From: Agromyces albus
GTDB taxonomy: Bacteria > Actinomycetota > Actinomycetes > Actinomycetales > Microbacteriaceae
Length of the DNA stretch: 64,000 nt
Assembly (NCBI RefSeq): GCF_030815405.1
Contig: NZ_JAUSWX010000001.1
Coordinates: forward strand, 620,001 to 684,000
Reading direction: 5' to 3'
The notes under the pieces are model-generated. The model ran no database searches. It saw only the letters and a program-made list of their open reading frames with translations, and was not told the origin of the DNA. This document shows, piece after piece, positions 43,542 to 53,516 of the stretch. The position numbers were made by a program, and so were the translations under genes. The number at the start of each line of letters is the position of its first letter. Position 1 is the stretch's first letter.

Positions 43542-44315
43542 TCACGAGGCGGCCCGGAGGATGTAGCCGACTCCGCGGACGGTGTGGATCAGGGGAGAAC
43601 GGCCGCGGTCGACCTTCTTCCGCAGGTACGAGATGTAGAGATCGACGATGCTCGCCTTGCCGGCGAAATCGTACTGCCAGACGTTCTCGAGGATCTGCGC
43701 CCGGCTGAGCACCCGATTCGGATTGCGGAGCAGGAAGCGGAGCAGTTCGAACTCGGTCGTCGTCAAGGACAGGGGCTCGTCGGCGCGGAACGTCTCGTAA
43801 CTGCGTTCGTCGAGCACCAGGTCGGCCACCTGCAGGCGCGTGCCGTCATCGGGGGCGAGCACGATGCGGCGGAGAAGTCCGCGGAGCCGGGCGACGAGCT
43901 CCTCGAGGCTGAAGGGCTTCGTCAGGTAGTCGTCGCCGCCGGCGGTCAGCCCGATGATCCGGTCGTCGACCGAGTCGCGTGCGGTCAGGAACAGGGTGGG
44001 TGCCGAGGATCCGAGTTCCCGCATCTGCCGGAGCACGCTCAGCCCGTCGATGTCGGGCAGCATGATGTCGAGCACGACCGCATCGGGCCGCGACGTCTTG
44101 AACGACTGCAGCGCCTCACGACCGGTGTGGGCGACATCGACGACCCACCCTTCGTACGACAGGGCGAGGCTCACGAGTCGAGCGAGCGTCTGCTCGTCGT
44201 CGACGAGCAGGATCCGGATCGGACTTCCGTCGGGCCGGAACATCTTCGGGAGTTGGGCGAGCATGGCTCGCCGTCTCGGGGATCCCTCGACCGGGAGCTG
44301 ATCGGGTGAGTGCAC
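43542..44315 (-). CDS. OmpR-family response regulator
   Basis: A 257-residue response regulator: receiver domain with phospho-acceptor Asp in AVVLDIMLPD and Lys in YLTKPFS, and a C-terminal winged helix (LSLTTTEFELLRFLLRNPNRVLSRAQILENVW). The N-terminus is about 30 residues longer than usual. CATAAT lies five bases before GTG 44315, which suggests a leaderless message from that GTG; TTG 44321 and an internal ATG before FRPDGSPIRILLVDDE are alternatives. An inverted repeat GAAAG-N7-CTTTC (44351-44367) upstream may bind the regulator itself. The kinase gene follows 11 bases later. Confidence 0.92.
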   Translation of the reverse strand: MHSPDQLPVEGSPRRRAMLAQLPKMFRPDGSPIRILLVDDEQTLARLVSLALSYEGWVVDVAHTGREALQSFKTSRPDAVVLDIMLPDIDGLSVLRQMRELGSSAPTLFLTARDSVDDRIIGLTAGGDDYLTKPFSLEELVARLRGLLRRIVLAPDDGTRLQVADLVLDERSYETFRADEPLSLTTTEFELLRFLLRNPNRVLSRAQILENVWQYDFAGKASIVDLYISYLRKKVDRGRSPLIHTVRGVGYILRAAS

Positions 44316-44427
44316 GCTCAATTATGCGGTGCGGCGAAGGCGGGCGACCGGAAAGTGAGCGTCTTTCATAGAGACCTCACATGATCGCATGTCCCAGTCA
44401 ATTGTCGAGTGGTTAACGTCGAGTCTC

Positions 44428-45114
44428 ATGACACGAGCTCTCGCCCCGACCCACCGGGTGCCGGCGCAGCCTCTCGTCTGGCGCCGGCCCTCGTCGCAGC
44501 TCCTCGACCTGTTGCGTCGCCTGCCCCTCCGAAGGCCCCGCTGGATGCGCGGCCCTCGCCTCGAGCGCGTCGTCACGGCGCCGCGAATCGAGACCCCGCG
44601 ACTCAAGTTGCGTCCCCATCGCTCGGCGGACGCGAGCGCCTGGTATGTCCTCCAGTCGGACCCGAACGTGCTCCGGTACCTGCCGTGGCCGCCCCGATCG
44701 CGCCGAGCCTCGCGTCGCCATCTGCGCCACCGCACTCGCCACATCCGGCTCGAGCAGGCAGGTGACTTCCTGGCGCTCGCCGTGGAACTCGACGGCCGAC
44801 TCATCGGCGACGTCTCGCTGCACCTGCGCGAGGTGGATCCCCGTGGCCGTCGTGCGGAGATCGGCTGGCTCATCGGCACGGAATGGGCCGGCCGCGGGTT
44901 CGCGACGGAAGCCGCACGCGCGATGCTCAAGTTCGCGTTCGACACGCTCGAGGCGCGGTACGTGACCGCGGTGATGGATCCCGACAACGAGCGCTCGCAC
45001 GTCCTCGCGCGTCGCTTGGGCTTCCTCGACATCGCCGACGCCGGAGGTGAGCGAACGCTCCTGCTCAGTCGCGAGCAGTTCCGGCGCTGCTCACAGCGAC
45101 GCGACTCCGTCTGA
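44428..45114 (+). CDS. GNAT acetyltransferase (RimJ/RimL type)
   Basis: A 228-residue protein whose last 170 residues form a GNAT domain of the RimJ/RimL/ribosomal-protein acetyltransferase type: IETPRLKLRPH, LAVELDGRLIGDVSLHL, and the acetyl-CoA loop GTEWAGRGFATEAARAML, then NERSHVLARRLGF. It transfers acetyl from acetyl-CoA to an amine; the target is unknown. The Arg-rich N-terminal 55 residues are unusual. ATG 44428 or ATG 44389 may be the start; neither has a good ribosome site. Confidence 0.85.
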   Translation: MTRALAPTHRVPAQPLVWRRPSSQLLDLLRRLPLRRPRWMRGPRLERVVTAPRIETPRLKLRPHRSADASAWYVLQSDPNVLRYLPWPPRSRRASRRHLRHRTRHIRLEQAGDFLALAVELDGRLIGDVSLHLREVDPRGRRAEIGWLIGTEWAGRGFATEAARAMLKFAFDTLEARYVTAVMDPDNERSHVLARRLGFLDIADAGGERTLLLSREQFRRCSQRRDSV

Positions 45115-45155
45115 GGCGTTCGACAGCCCAGCCGGAGTCTCCCAGCGACCCGGCC

Positions 45156-46058
45156 TCACCGGTCGGCGAACAGCCGCAGGTCGCGAAGCCCGAATCCGCC
45201 CGGCTCGGGCAGGGCGCTGCGGATCCGCTCGGCGGTGAACCGTCGGCGGGGCATCAGATCATCGGGAACGGATGCCGCGGGCGGCGCCGCATCGACGACG
45301 CCCTCGGCGAGCATCCGCACCTGTGCTTTCGCGACGAGCGGCACGGTCATCGTCAACTCGGTGAGCTGCGCGAGCGCGTACAGTGCCCAGACGGGCGCCG
45401 GAACGACGACGACGCGACGGCCGAGCACGGCGGCGACTCGGCGCACTGCCTTGCTGAGCAGCAGCTGCTCGGCGCCGACGACGGCGACGGTCTCTCGCGG
45501 CATCCGTCCGTTCACCGCAGCCTCGAGCACGTCGACGAGGTCTTCGATCGGGATCGGGCGGATCGGCTTCTCGCGGAAGCCGACGGTCGCGAAGACCGGA
45601 ATCGTCTGCACCGTGCGGCTCAGATGGTCGACGAGGTGGTCACCGCGACCGTAGATCATGCCGGCCTTGAGGATCGTGTAGTCGAGTCCAGAGGCGCGAA
45701 TGAGCTCTTCGGCCGCCCATTTCGACTCGTGATACGGCGACCCGCATGATGGGCGGGCACGCAGGAAGCTCAGCATGATGATCTTGCGCACTCCCGCGCG
45801 CTTCGCCGCTTCGACCACGGTTGCGGTGCCGCGCACGTGCACGCGCTCGTACGTCTGGTCGCCGATCTCCCGGTTGATGCCGGCGAGGTGCGCCACGACG
45901 TCGCAACCGGCGAACGCGGCGGTGAGCGCCTCGACGTCTTCGACGTCGACACCCGTGCGGCGGGAGATGACGACGGCGTTGCCCGGCGGCATCCGCTCGG
46001 CGAGGTGGCGGCCGACGAAGCCGGTTCCGCCCGTGATGGCGACACGTGATGCCTGCAT
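45156..46058 (-). CDS. NAD(P)-binding SDR/NmrA-like protein
   Basis: A 300-residue Rossmann protein of the atypical/extended SDR group: VAITGGTGFVGRHLAERM at the start, DVVAHLAGINREIG, and a Tyr-xxx-Lys in PYHESKWAAEELIR. Resembles NDUFA9/NmrA-type NAD(P)-binding proteins; reaction unknown. It lies 9 bases downstream of the GT39-like gene on the same strand and may be co-transcribed with it. Confidence 0.83.
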   Translation of the reverse strand: MQASRVAITGGTGFVGRHLAERMPPGNAVVISRRTGVDVEDVEALTAAFAGCDVVAHLAGINREIGDQTYERVHVRGTATVVEAAKRAGVRKIIMLSFLRARPSCGSPYHESKWAAEELIRASGLDYTILKAGMIYGRGDHLVDHLSRTVQTIPVFATVGFREKPIRPIPIEDLVDVLEAAVNGRMPRETVAVVGAEQLLLSKAVRRVAAVLGRRVVVVPAPVWALYALAQLTELTMTVPLVAKAQVRMLAEGVVDAAPPAASVPDDLMPRRRFTAERIRSALPEPGGFGLRDLRLFADR

Positions 46059-46067
46059 GTGGCGAGC

Positions 46068-47639
46068 CTACGGGTGACGCGCTAAGAAGATGGCGCGATC
46101 GGCCTCAACCCGCTGCGTCGTGCGCTCGTACACCGTCACCACGTCGGACACCAGTTCCAGCCGCTCGACCTCTTCAAAGCCCTCTCGCCGAAGCGTCGCG
46201 GTGTCGTCGTCGACGCCGTTGGCGCTTCGCGACACGACCACGACCCGATCGACCCCGTCGAGCCGCTCGCTGACCTCGGCGAGGGGCGCCGTGACATCCC
46301 ACAGCTGGGCGGTCTCGTCGTAGGGGCGCACGAGACCGAGGTCGACGAGACCCTCGAACCCACTCGGGTAGGCGTGCATCGCGAGGCGTGGCCGGCGCGA
46401 CGGGCGAACGCTCTCGTCGAAGACGATCCCGTCGCCCGGCTCGGCGAGTTCGCTGACGACCTCGGCGACCGTCTGCCAGTCGGTACCGTCGTTCTTCCAA
46501 TAGGGGCTGCGCTGATCCAGATAGGCGGGGATCGCGAGGGCCGCGATGACGGCGACCGACGTGACCTGCATCCATCGGCGCGGGAGCGCGGAGACCGCGA
46601 TCGCGATCAGGATCGCCGCGCCGGGCGCGCAGATCGCCAGGTACCGGGGGGTGTATCCGAGCGAGGCGACTGCAGCAGCGAGGGTCAGTGCGGCCGTCGG
46701 CACGACCATCCACGCGGCGCCGAGGAGGAGCAGCTGACGGTTCGCGATCCATTCCGGCTCGCGACGCCCGGCGGTGACGGTGGCGACGACCGATACGACG
46801 ATGAACGCCAGGGCGACGAACGCGACCATCTCGAGCATGAACCACTGCTCGACGAGCACCCCCTCCACCGTGACGGCGCGCCACGGCCTGCTGAACGCGA
46901 TCTGGTCCCGCTGCAGCACGGCGATGACGGCGATCGGCGCCGCGAGGAGCGCGGCGCTCGCCCAGGCGAGCAGGAAGGGACGAAGGCGGATGCCGCGCAG
47001 TCGCCCCTCCCGACTCTGCTCGAGGGCGACGACGACGGCATGCACCGGGATGAGCAACGCGAGGTACAGGAAGAGGTAGGTGCCGAGCGCGAGCCCGAGC
47101 GCGTACACCCACCACCAGCCCCGGTGCATCCGTGCATCGAGCAATCGCAGCATGAGGAGGGTGAGCCAAACGGCTGCGGCGGTCGCGAGCGCCAGCGATC
47201 TGGCCTCGGTCGCGAGGAAGGTGACCCGCGGCAGCACGGCGAAGACGATCGCGGCGATGACCGCCGTTTCGCGTGTCGCGCGCCTGCGCACGAGCAGGTA
47301 AAGCCCAGCGGATGCCGCTCCCACGGCAACGCCCGATAGCAGCCGCACGGCCAACGGCGAGGTGCCGACGACGTCGATCCACACGTGCAGCGCTGCATAG
47401 TAGAGCCCGTGCACGGCGTCGACCGTGCCGAGCAGCGCCCAGAGCGACGTCCAGTCCCGACGTGCCGACATGATGCTCGCGGTTTCGTCGCCCCAGAATG
47501 ACGGGATCCACGTGCCCGTGATGGCGACGAGGGCGGATGCGGCGCCGATCACGACAGCGACCCGTCGGTCGCTCCAACGGGCGGTCGACGGTTCGATTGT
47601 TCTGGAGCCGGTGCGTCCGGCCCCGCCGGTCACAAGCAT
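46068..47639 (-). CDS. GT39-like membrane glycosyltransferase
   Basis: A 523-residue polytopic membrane protein of the GT-C/ArnT-PMT superfamily. About ten hydrophobic segments are visible up to residue 370, with a soluble C-terminal part. The first extracytoplasmic loop carries WGDETASIM, the Asp-Glu that binds the lipid-phosphate sugar donor in this fold. It would transfer a sugar from a polyprenyl-phosphate donor to a cell-wall component. ATG 47639 is taken because VTGGAGRTG and the first segment follow; upstream codons are not protein-like. Start uncertain by one or two codons. Confidence 0.8.
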   Translation of the reverse strand: MLVTGGAGRTGSRTIEPSTARWSDRRVAVVIGAASALVAITGTWIPSFWGDETASIMSARRDWTSLWALLGTVDAVHGLYYAALHVWIDVVGTSPLAVRLLSGVAVGAASAGLYLLVRRRATRETAVIAAIVFAVLPRVTFLATEARSLALATAAAVWLTLLMLRLLDARMHRGWWWVYALGLALGTYLFLYLALLIPVHAVVVALEQSREGRLRGIRLRPFLLAWASAALLAAPIAVIAVLQRDQIAFSRPWRAVTVEGVLVEQWFMLEMVAFVALAFIVVSVVATVTAGRREPEWIANRQLLLLGAAWMVVPTAALTLAAAVASLGYTPRYLAICAPGAAILIAIAVSALPRRWMQVTSVAVIAALAIPAYLDQRSPYWKNDGTDWQTVAEVVSELAEPGDGIVFDESVRPSRRPRLAMHAYPSGFEGLVDLGLVRPYDETAQLWDVTAPLAEVSERLDGVDRVVVVSRSANGVDDDTATLRREGFEEVERLELVSDVVTVYERTTQRVEADRAIFLARHP

Positions 47640-47677
47640 CACGCCCAGCTTGCGCCACCGGGCATCAAAACACGAAG

Positions 47678-47708
47678 GAACGCCCGGCCCTTGACGGGCC
47701 GGGCGTTC
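47678..47708 (-). terminator. Terminator of the third ABC operon
   Basis: GAACGCCCGGCCC (47678-47690) and GGGCCGGGCGTTC (47696-47708) form a perfect 13-bp stem with a 5-base loop, 20 bases beyond the binding-protein stop on the minus strand. Confidence 0.82.
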
Positions 47709-47728
47709 GGTGCCTTCGGTCGGCGAAC

Positions 47729-48991
47729 TTACTCGCCGGACTCCTGGGCGAGCCGCGCATCGAGGGCGGCGCCGACGTCGGTGGGCGTCGCCTGGCCTTG
47801 CGCCATGAGCTGGATCTGCGCAACGAGGTCGGTGTAGAGGGCGTCCTGATACTTGGGCCACGAGATCATCGGCAGGTAGAACTTGCCATCGAGCAGCGCC
47901 TGGAACGGCACTTCGAGCGACTCGTCGATCACCGGGGTGTAATTCGAGGTCGTCGTCATGTCATTCGTCTTCTCCTGGAAGATCCGCACGCCGTCCTCAC
48001 TCGCGAGGAACTCGAGGAACGTCTTGGCCGCCTCGGGCTCCTTCGCCTTCGAGTTGATCGCGTAGCCGGGCGAGGCGGCACCCGTGAAGAACGGCTCGCC
48101 CCCCTTCTGCGGCACGCCCGCGAAGGTGAATTTGAGATCAGGGTTCGCCTCGCGGATCGGCCCGATGTCCCACGGTCCGGCGGTCATCATCGCGACGCGG
48201 CCCGCGACGAACTCGTCACGCACCTGCTCGCCCTTGAGCCCGACGACGTCCGGCGACATGAGTCCGTCTTCGAAGAGCTGCTGCCACGGTGTGAGCGGCT
48301 CCGTCCAGAGCTCTTCGAACGTCGACTCGCCGGCGAAGATCTCGGCGTCGACCGTGCCGCCTGCCTCGAAGTTGGCGAGCCCGACGCTCGAGCCGAGCGA
48401 CGTCGGGAAGCCCTGCCACGACTCGAGGAACGGAACGACACCGGCCTCCTTCAGCGTCGTGAGGGTCTCGACGAATCCGTCCCACGTCGTGGGGAACTCC
48501 GTGATGCCGTGCTCGGCGAGCAGGTCGACGTTGTAGACGATGCCCGACGCCCACGACGAGAGGGAGAGGCCGTACGCCGCACCGTCGGGACCCGCGTAGG
48601 TGGCGGTGTTGAACTCCGATGCGACCTCCATGAACGGCTCGTCGGTGAGGTCGGTGACGAAGCCGCCCTCGATGAGGTTCGTCTTGTTCTCGGCGGCGAT
48701 GACGAAGACATCGGCCGCCGTGTTCGAACCGAGGCGGTTCTGCAGCGTCGAGATGTACTCGGCCACCGGGGGAGCGTTCGAGAACTCGATGCGGATGTCG
48801 GGATTCTCCTTCTCGAAGGCGGCGATGACCGGCTCCATCGTCTCCTCGTTCGACCACGAGAAGAACGTGAGCACGGTACGGTCGTCGGCCTCGCCTGCCG
48901 TGCATCCGGCGAAGGTGGCTGCGGACATGACGGCGATGGTCGCTGCGAGGGCTCGCAGCGCCCGTGACCGGGTGGGGAACGGATGCTTCAT
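47729..48991 (-). CDS. Sugar ABC transporter substrate-binding lipoprotein
   Basis: A 420-residue lipoprotein: signal peptide ending in FAGC, then family-1 solute-binding features (LTFFSWSNEETMEPVIAAFEKENPDIRIEF, LSLSSWASGIVYNVDLL). It is the last gene of the operon, after both permeases, which is less usual than first. The operon is controlled by a TGTATCGATA operator shared with an intracellular GH51 arabinofuranosidase, so the ligand is likely an arabino-oligosaccharide, like that of AraN in Bacillus. Confidence 0.92.
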   Translation of the reverse strand: MKHPFPTRSRALRALAATIAVMSAATFAGCTAGEADDRTVLTFFSWSNEETMEPVIAAFEKENPDIRIEFSNAPPVAEYISTLQNRLGSNTAADVFVIAAENKTNLIEGGFVTDLTDEPFMEVASEFNTATYAGPDGAAYGLSLSSWASGIVYNVDLLAEHGITEFPTTWDGFVETLTTLKEAGVVPFLESWQGFPTSLGSSVGLANFEAGGTVDAEIFAGESTFEELWTEPLTPWQQLFEDGLMSPDVVGLKGEQVRDEFVAGRVAMMTAGPWDIGPIREANPDLKFTFAGVPQKGGEPFFTGAASPGYAINSKAKEPEAAKTFLEFLASEDGVRIFQEKTNDMTTTSNYTPVIDESLEVPFQALLDGKFYLPMISWPKYQDALYTDLVAQIQLMAQGQATPTDVGAALDARLAQESGE

Positions 48992-49022
48992 TGCTGGCCT
49001 TTCCTGTTGGTGGTGATGGTGG

Positions 49023-49850
49023 CTACCCCTTCACGCTGCCGGCCACGAGGCCGCGCACGATGTAGCGCTGCATGAAGATGAAGAAGACGACCATGGGGAT
49101 CAGCACGACGACGCTGAGCGTGAGGAACATCGGCCAGTCCGTCGTGAACTCGCCGACCGCCTTGTAGGTCTGCAAGACGAGCGTCTGCTTCTCGGTCGAG
49201 CTGATGAACACGACCGGGGTCAGGAAGTCGTTCCACACCCACATCGTCTGGAAGACGCCGACGGTGATGAGGATCGGGCGGATGAGCGGCAGCGCGATGC
49301 GCCAGTAGATCTGCCACGGCCCGGCCCCGTCGATGCGCGCGGCCTCGATCACCTCGCCGGGGAGCGTGCGCATGTAGCCGACGATGAGGAAGTAGCAGAA
49401 GACCGAACCACCCGAGTAGAGGATGATGAGGCCCTCGAGCGTGTCCACGAGCTGCGCCTGGCTCAGCATGCGGTAGAGCGGGATGAGCGTCACCTGGCCA
49501 GGAACGAGGAACGCGATCACGAGCAGCACCGTCACGAGTCGCGATGCGCGCAGGATGACGGAGAACGCCGCCATCGAGCCGATGAGCAGCATGAGCAGGA
49601 TCGCCGCCGCCGTGACGTACACGGTGTTCAGGAAGGACTGGACCACGGGGATCTCGCTGAACACCGTCAGGTAGTTGTCGAGGTTCAGGGTCGTCGGCAG
49701 CGCCAGCGGTGCCATCGTGGTCTCCGCTTGCGTCTTGAACGTGTTGACCACGACGTAGTAGAAGGGGAGGCCGACCACCGCGGCGAGCGGGATCATGATG
49801 AGGCTCGTCGCGATCGCGCCCGGCCGGGTGAGGATTCGTGCTGCACTCAT
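49023..49850 (-). CDS. Sugar ABC transporter permease (MalG/AraQ type)
   Basis: A 275-residue permease with six transmembrane segments and EAA loop GEVIEAARIDGAGPWQIYWRIALP. Start overlaps the preceding permease stop (ATGA). 31 bases separate it from the binding-protein gene. Confidence 0.92.
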   Translation of the reverse strand: MSAARILTRPGAIATSLIMIPLAAVVGLPFYYVVVNTFKTQAETTMAPLALPTTLNLDNYLTVFSEIPVVQSFLNTVYVTAAAILLMLLIGSMAAFSVILRASRLVTVLLVIAFLVPGQVTLIPLYRMLSQAQLVDTLEGLIILYSGGSVFCYFLIVGYMRTLPGEVIEAARIDGAGPWQIYWRIALPLIRPILITVGVFQTMWVWNDFLTPVVFISSTEKQTLVLQTYKAVGEFTTDWPMFLTLSVVVLIPMVVFFIFMQRYIVRGLVAGSVKG

Positions 49851-50830
49851 GAGAGCCGCCCTTCGAGTCGGCGCGAGGCGATGAGCTGCGTCGCGACGAT
49901 CGCGCCGACCGCGAGCATGAAGATGACGGCGAGGGCGGAGGCCTGGCCGTACTTCGCCTGGGAGACGCCGTTCTGGATGATCGTCTGCGTGATCGTGAAG
50001 GTCGAGAATCCCGGCCCGCCCCTGGTCAGCGTGATCGGCAGGTCGTACACCTTCAGGCCTCCCGTCATGAGCAGCAGCCAGCTCACGGTCATCGCCGGCA
50101 TCAGCAGCGGCAGGGTGATGTAGCGGAATCGCTGGAACGCGGATGCCCCGTCGATTCGTGCGACCTCGTAGTAGTCGTCGGGGATCGACTGGAGATAGGC
50201 GAGGTAGAGGATGGCGTGCCATCCGGTGCTCGTCCACACACCGACGGCGATCACGCTGAGCTGGGCCAGGGTGCTGTTCGAGAGCCACGGCACCGGCCCG
50301 ATGCCGACGACCGACTGGAGCAGCGAGTTGAGCGCTCCGGAGCCCAGGGGGTTGAGGATGAATCCCCACACGAGCCCCAGGATGGCGACCGACGGGATCG
50401 CGGGGAAGAAGTAGATCGCGCGCACGAAGTTGCGCCCGATGAACGCGCGGTCGAGGGTGACCGCGAGCGGGATGGCGAGGGTGGTGATGAGCACCGTCGT
50501 CGCCAGGGTGAAGAACAGCGTGAACCCGAGGCCCGCGAGCATCGACGGGTCGGTGAAGACGTTCTCGTAGTTGCGCAGTCCCACGAACGCCGCATCGGTG
50601 CTGTAGCCGTTGAAGTCCGTGAAGCTCCACCAGATCGACTGCACGAGGGGGACCAGGAACAGCACGACGAAGACGACGAGCATCGGCACCAGGAAGAGGC
50701 CGATCTTGAGGCGATCCGCTTGGAACGTGGGGCCGTTCGTCGACATCGGGGCCGTCCACCACCTCGAGACGCGGGTGCGCGTCGAGATGGCACGGGTCTC
50801 CGTCGTCGGACGCTCGTCGATGAGGGTCAC
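49847..50830 (-). CDS. Sugar ABC transporter permease (MalF/AraP type)
   Basis: A 327-residue permease with six transmembrane segments; EAA loop DDYYEVARIDGASAFQRFRYITLP. GTG 50830 is chosen since GAAGGAG lies five bases before it; the longer frame to 50866 runs through this ribosome site. First gene of the operon, 97 bases downstream of the lacI stop, with its own promoter and operator. Confidence 0.92.
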   Translation of the reverse strand: MTLIDERPTTETRAISTRTRVSRWWTAPMSTNGPTFQADRLKIGLFLVPMLVVFVVLFLVPLVQSIWWSFTDFNGYSTDAAFVGLRNYENVFTDPSMLAGLGFTLFFTLATTVLITTLAIPLAVTLDRAFIGRNFVRAIYFFPAIPSVAILGLVWGFILNPLGSGALNSLLQSVVGIGPVPWLSNSTLAQLSVIAVGVWTSTGWHAILYLAYLQSIPDDYYEVARIDGASAFQRFRYITLPLLMPAMTVSWLLLMTGGLKVYDLPITLTRGGPGFSTFTITQTIIQNGVSQAKYGQASALAVIFMLAVGAIVATQLIASRRLEGRLS

Positions 50831-50864
50831 GTGATCTCCTTCGATCGGCGGATTCGTGGTCCGC

Positions 50865-50894
50865 ACTCTACCTGTATCGATATAGAAGCGACAA
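50865..50894 (-). promoter_or_regulatory. ABC operon promoter with LacI operator
   Basis: On the minus strand TTGTCG (50889-50894), 18 bases, TAGAGT (50865-50870). The near-perfect palindrome CTGTATCGATATAG (50872-50885) fills the spacer, so bound repressor would exclude RNA polymerase. Confidence 0.65.
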
Positions 50895-50927
50895 GAGCGA
50901 GGGTGACGAATGGGGGAGCCGGCGTGC

Positions 50928-51929
50928 TCAGGCCGTGGATTCTCGCGCGACGACGCGGAATGAGCTCACGAACTCGCGCGGCTGCCACTCGGTGTCGCCG
51001 GCGATGCGCCGTAACACGAGGTCGACCGCGAGGGCGGCGACCTCGTCGTGGTCGGGATCGACGGTCGAGAGCCGGGGGATGCTGTACTCGCCCTCGTCGA
51101 TCGCGTCGAAGCCGATCACGCGCACGTCGTCAGGCACCCGCACCCCGCGGTCGGCGAGCCCGCGCATGACGCCGAGCGCCACCGTGTCGGTGATGCAGAC
51201 GACGCCGTCGAACGGGGTGCCGGAATCGACGAGTCGCTCGGCCGCGTTCCTGCCGCCGGACATGGTGAGCCCGGGGATCCCGATGGAGAGCGCCGGATCG
51301 AACTCGACCCCTGACTCCCGGAGGGCGCGGAGGTAGCCGCCGTGGCGCAGGCTGCTCACGTTCAGGGGCAGCAGATCGTCGCCCTCGACAATGGCGATGT
51401 GCCGGCTGCCCCTCGCGATGAGATGCCGCGTCGCCGCGAACGTGCCCTCGACATTCGGAAGGGCGATGTGGTCGACCGGACCCTCGAACACCGTCTCTCC
51501 GAGGATCACCATCGGGAAGTCCACACGCAGCAGTTCCCGGTCGGCGGTGCCGAGCCCGACCGCCGAGAGGATGAGCGCGTCGTATATCCGGTTGCGCGAC
51601 GACACGATCGCGCTGAGCTCGGTCTCGCGATCGGCGCCCGTCTGCTCGATGACCACGCGGTATCCCGCCGCCGAAGCCCTCGCGATGATGCGGGAGGCGA
51701 GCTGGCCGAAGTACGGCCGGTCGACCTCGGGCACCGCGAACCCGATCGTGTTCGTTCGCCCGGCTCGCAGGTTGCGGGCCGCGACGTTCACGCGGTACCC
51801 GAGGTCGTCGATCGCGCGGAGCACACGGTCGCGTGTCTCGCCGCGCACGTGCGGATAGTGGTTCAGCACGTTCGACACGGTCATCGTCGAGACGCCCGCG
51901 GCTTTCGCGACATCCTGCATCGTGACCAT
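50928..51929 (-). CDS. LacI-family repressor of the arabinose-oligosaccharide genes
   Basis: A 333-residue LacI regulator: MQDVAKAAGVSTMTVSNVLNHYPHVRGETRDRV helix-turn-helix and hinge in the first 55 residues, then the sugar-sensing domain (VPEVDRPYFGQLASRIIARA ... DAIDEGEYSIPRLSTVDPD). It lies 20 bases after GH51, on the same strand, and before the ABC operon. The same palindrome, core TATCGATA, precedes both GH51 and the ABC operon; placement in the GH51 transcript implies autoregulation. The inducer is probably arabinose or a short arabinoside. Confidence 0.92.
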   Translation of the reverse strand: MVTMQDVAKAAGVSTMTVSNVLNHYPHVRGETRDRVLRAIDDLGYRVNVAARNLRAGRTNTIGFAVPEVDRPYFGQLASRIIARASAAGYRVVIEQTGADRETELSAIVSSRNRIYDALILSAVGLGTADRELLRVDFPMVILGETVFEGPVDHIALPNVEGTFAATRHLIARGSRHIAIVEGDDLLPLNVSSLRHGGYLRALRESGVEFDPALSIGIPGLTMSGGRNAAERLVDSGTPFDGVVCITDTVALGVMRGLADRGVRVPDDVRVIGFDAIDEGEYSIPRLSTVDPDHDEVAALAVDLVLRRIAGDTEWQPREFVSSFRVVARESTA

Positions 51930-51949
51930 GGCGGAACTCTATCGCCGAC

Positions 51950-53479
51950 TCATCCGAGGGTGAGTGAGACGGTCGCGAAGGAGTGCGGTGGGAGCGTGAC
52001 CCGCAGGCCGCGGTCGTCGGTCTCGATCGCGGTGAGCTCGGTCGGTGCGACGGCGTCGGGATTCGACGCAGAGTTGTGCGCCTGGAGCTGTGCCCCGGTC
52101 AGCACCCGCCCGGTGTGCGCCGTGACGCCGCGACCCCGCAGGTCGAGCACGACCTCGAGCGGCCGCTCCGCATCGAGGTTGCTGAGCGAGATGAGCGCCG
52201 TGTCGTCGCGCGTGCTCGCCGAGGCCGAGAGCACGTCGAGCGGCCGCCCGGCCTCGGTGCGGGTCTCGGGCCGTTCGACGACGTGCACCGCGAGCGACGT
52301 CGCGTCGTGGTGCCCGCGGTTCATCTCGAAGACGTGATACGTCGGGGTCAGCACGAGCGCGCCCGTCGCCTCATCCGTCAGCAGCATCGCCTGCAGCACG
52401 TTGACGGTCTGCGCGATGTTCGCCATGACGAGCCGGTCGGCGTGCCGGTGGAACACGTCGAAATGCACGGATGCCACCAGCGCGTCGCGCATGGTGTTCT
52501 GCTGGTGGAGGAACCCGGGATTCGTGCCCGGCTCGACGTCCCACCAGGTGCCCCACTCGTCGAGCACGAGCCCGACCTTCTTGCCGGGGTCGTACGCGTC
52601 CATGACGGTGGCATGCGCCGCGAGCACTCGCTCGACGTCTTGCGCCTTGCTCATGGTCGCGTAGTACTGCTCGGTCGTGAAGGCCGTCGCGCTGCCCTTC
52701 TTATCCCACTCGCCGGCCGTGTAGTAGTGGAACGAGATCGCCTGGAAGATGTTCGTGGGCTCCCGCTGGCAGCCGAGGCAGTTCAGCGACTCCATCAGCG
52801 TCTTCGTCCACTTGACGTCGTCGTCGGACGCCCCGGCGGCGATGCGGTACAGCGTGTTGCCTCCGTGGTCGCGGCAGAAGGTCGCGTAGCGGCGCGCCTC
52901 GGCGGCGTAGTGCTCGGCGGTCATGTTGCCGCCGCAGCCCCACGCCTCATTGCCGATGCCCCAGAACGGCACCTTCCACGGCTCGTCCCGGCCGTTCTCG
53001 CGCCGCAGCCGCGCCATGGGGCTGTCGCCGGCGCGAGTGAGGTACTCCACCCACTCGCTCATCTCCTGCACGGTGCCGCTGCCGACGTTGCCGTTCACGT
53101 AGGCGTCGGCCCCGAGCAGCTCGCACAGCGCCATGAACTCGTGCGTGCCGAAGTGGTTGTTCTCCTCGACGTCGCCCCAGTTCGTGTTCACCATGCGGGG
53201 GCGGTCGGCCTTCGGGCCGATGCCGTCGCGCCAGTGGTACTCGTCGGCGAAGCATCCGCCCGGCCACCGCAGGTTCGGGATGTCGATGCGTCGCAGCGCC
53301 TCCACGACGTCGGAACGGATGCCGCCCTCGTTCGGGATCGGCGAGTCCTCGCCGACGTAGAAGCCGCCGTAGATGCAGCGGCCGAGGTGCTCCGCGAAGT
53401 GCCCGTACAAATGGCGGCTGATCTGGGGTCCTGGCACGTCGAGGTCGACGATGGCACGAGCGGTGAGTGGGTCGGTCAC
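51950..53479 (-). CDS. abfA: Intracellular GH51 alpha-L-arabinofuranosidase
   Basis: A 509-residue cytosolic retaining alpha-L-arabinofuranosidase. Acid/base Glu178 is in [13 protein letters not shown] and nucleophile Glu308 in [24 protein letters not shown] and [20 protein letters not shown] are family marks. Length and spacing match bacterial AbfA enzymes (Glu175/Glu294 in Geobacillus). GTG 53479 follows AAAGGAG at a long spacing; the 54 extra upstream residues of the open frame run across the promoter and are rejected. It would free arabinose from imported arabino-oligosaccharides. First gene of a GH51-lacI transcript under the TATCGATA operator. Confidence 0.94.
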   Translation of the reverse strand: MTDPLTARAIVDLDVPGPQISRHLYGHFAEHLGRCIYGGFYVGEDSPIPNEGGIRSDVVEALRRIDIPNLRWPGGCFADEYHWRDGIGPKADRPRMVNTNWGDVEENNHFGTHEFMALCELLGADAYVNGNVGSGTVQEMSEWVEYLTRAGDSPMARLRRENGRDEPWKVPFWGIGNEAWGCGGNMTAEHYAAEARRYATFCRDHGGNTLYRIAAGASDDDVKWTKTLMESLNCLGCQREPTNIFQAISFHYYTAGEWDKKGSATAFTTEQYYATMSKAQDVERVLAAHATVMDAYDPGKKVGLVLDEWGTWWDVEPGTNPGFLHQQNTMRDALVASVHFDVFHRHADRLVMANIAQTVNVLQAMLLTDEATGALVLTPTYHVFEMNRGHHDATSLAVHVVERPETRTEAGRPLDVLSASASTRDDTALISLSNLDAERPLEVVLDLRGRGVTAHTGRVLTGAQLQAHNSASNPDAVAPTELTAIETDDRGLRVTLPPHSFATVSLTLG

Positions 53480-53516
53480 TGCGGGTTCTCTCCTTTGAGG
53501 CTCTGTTGAACACCTG

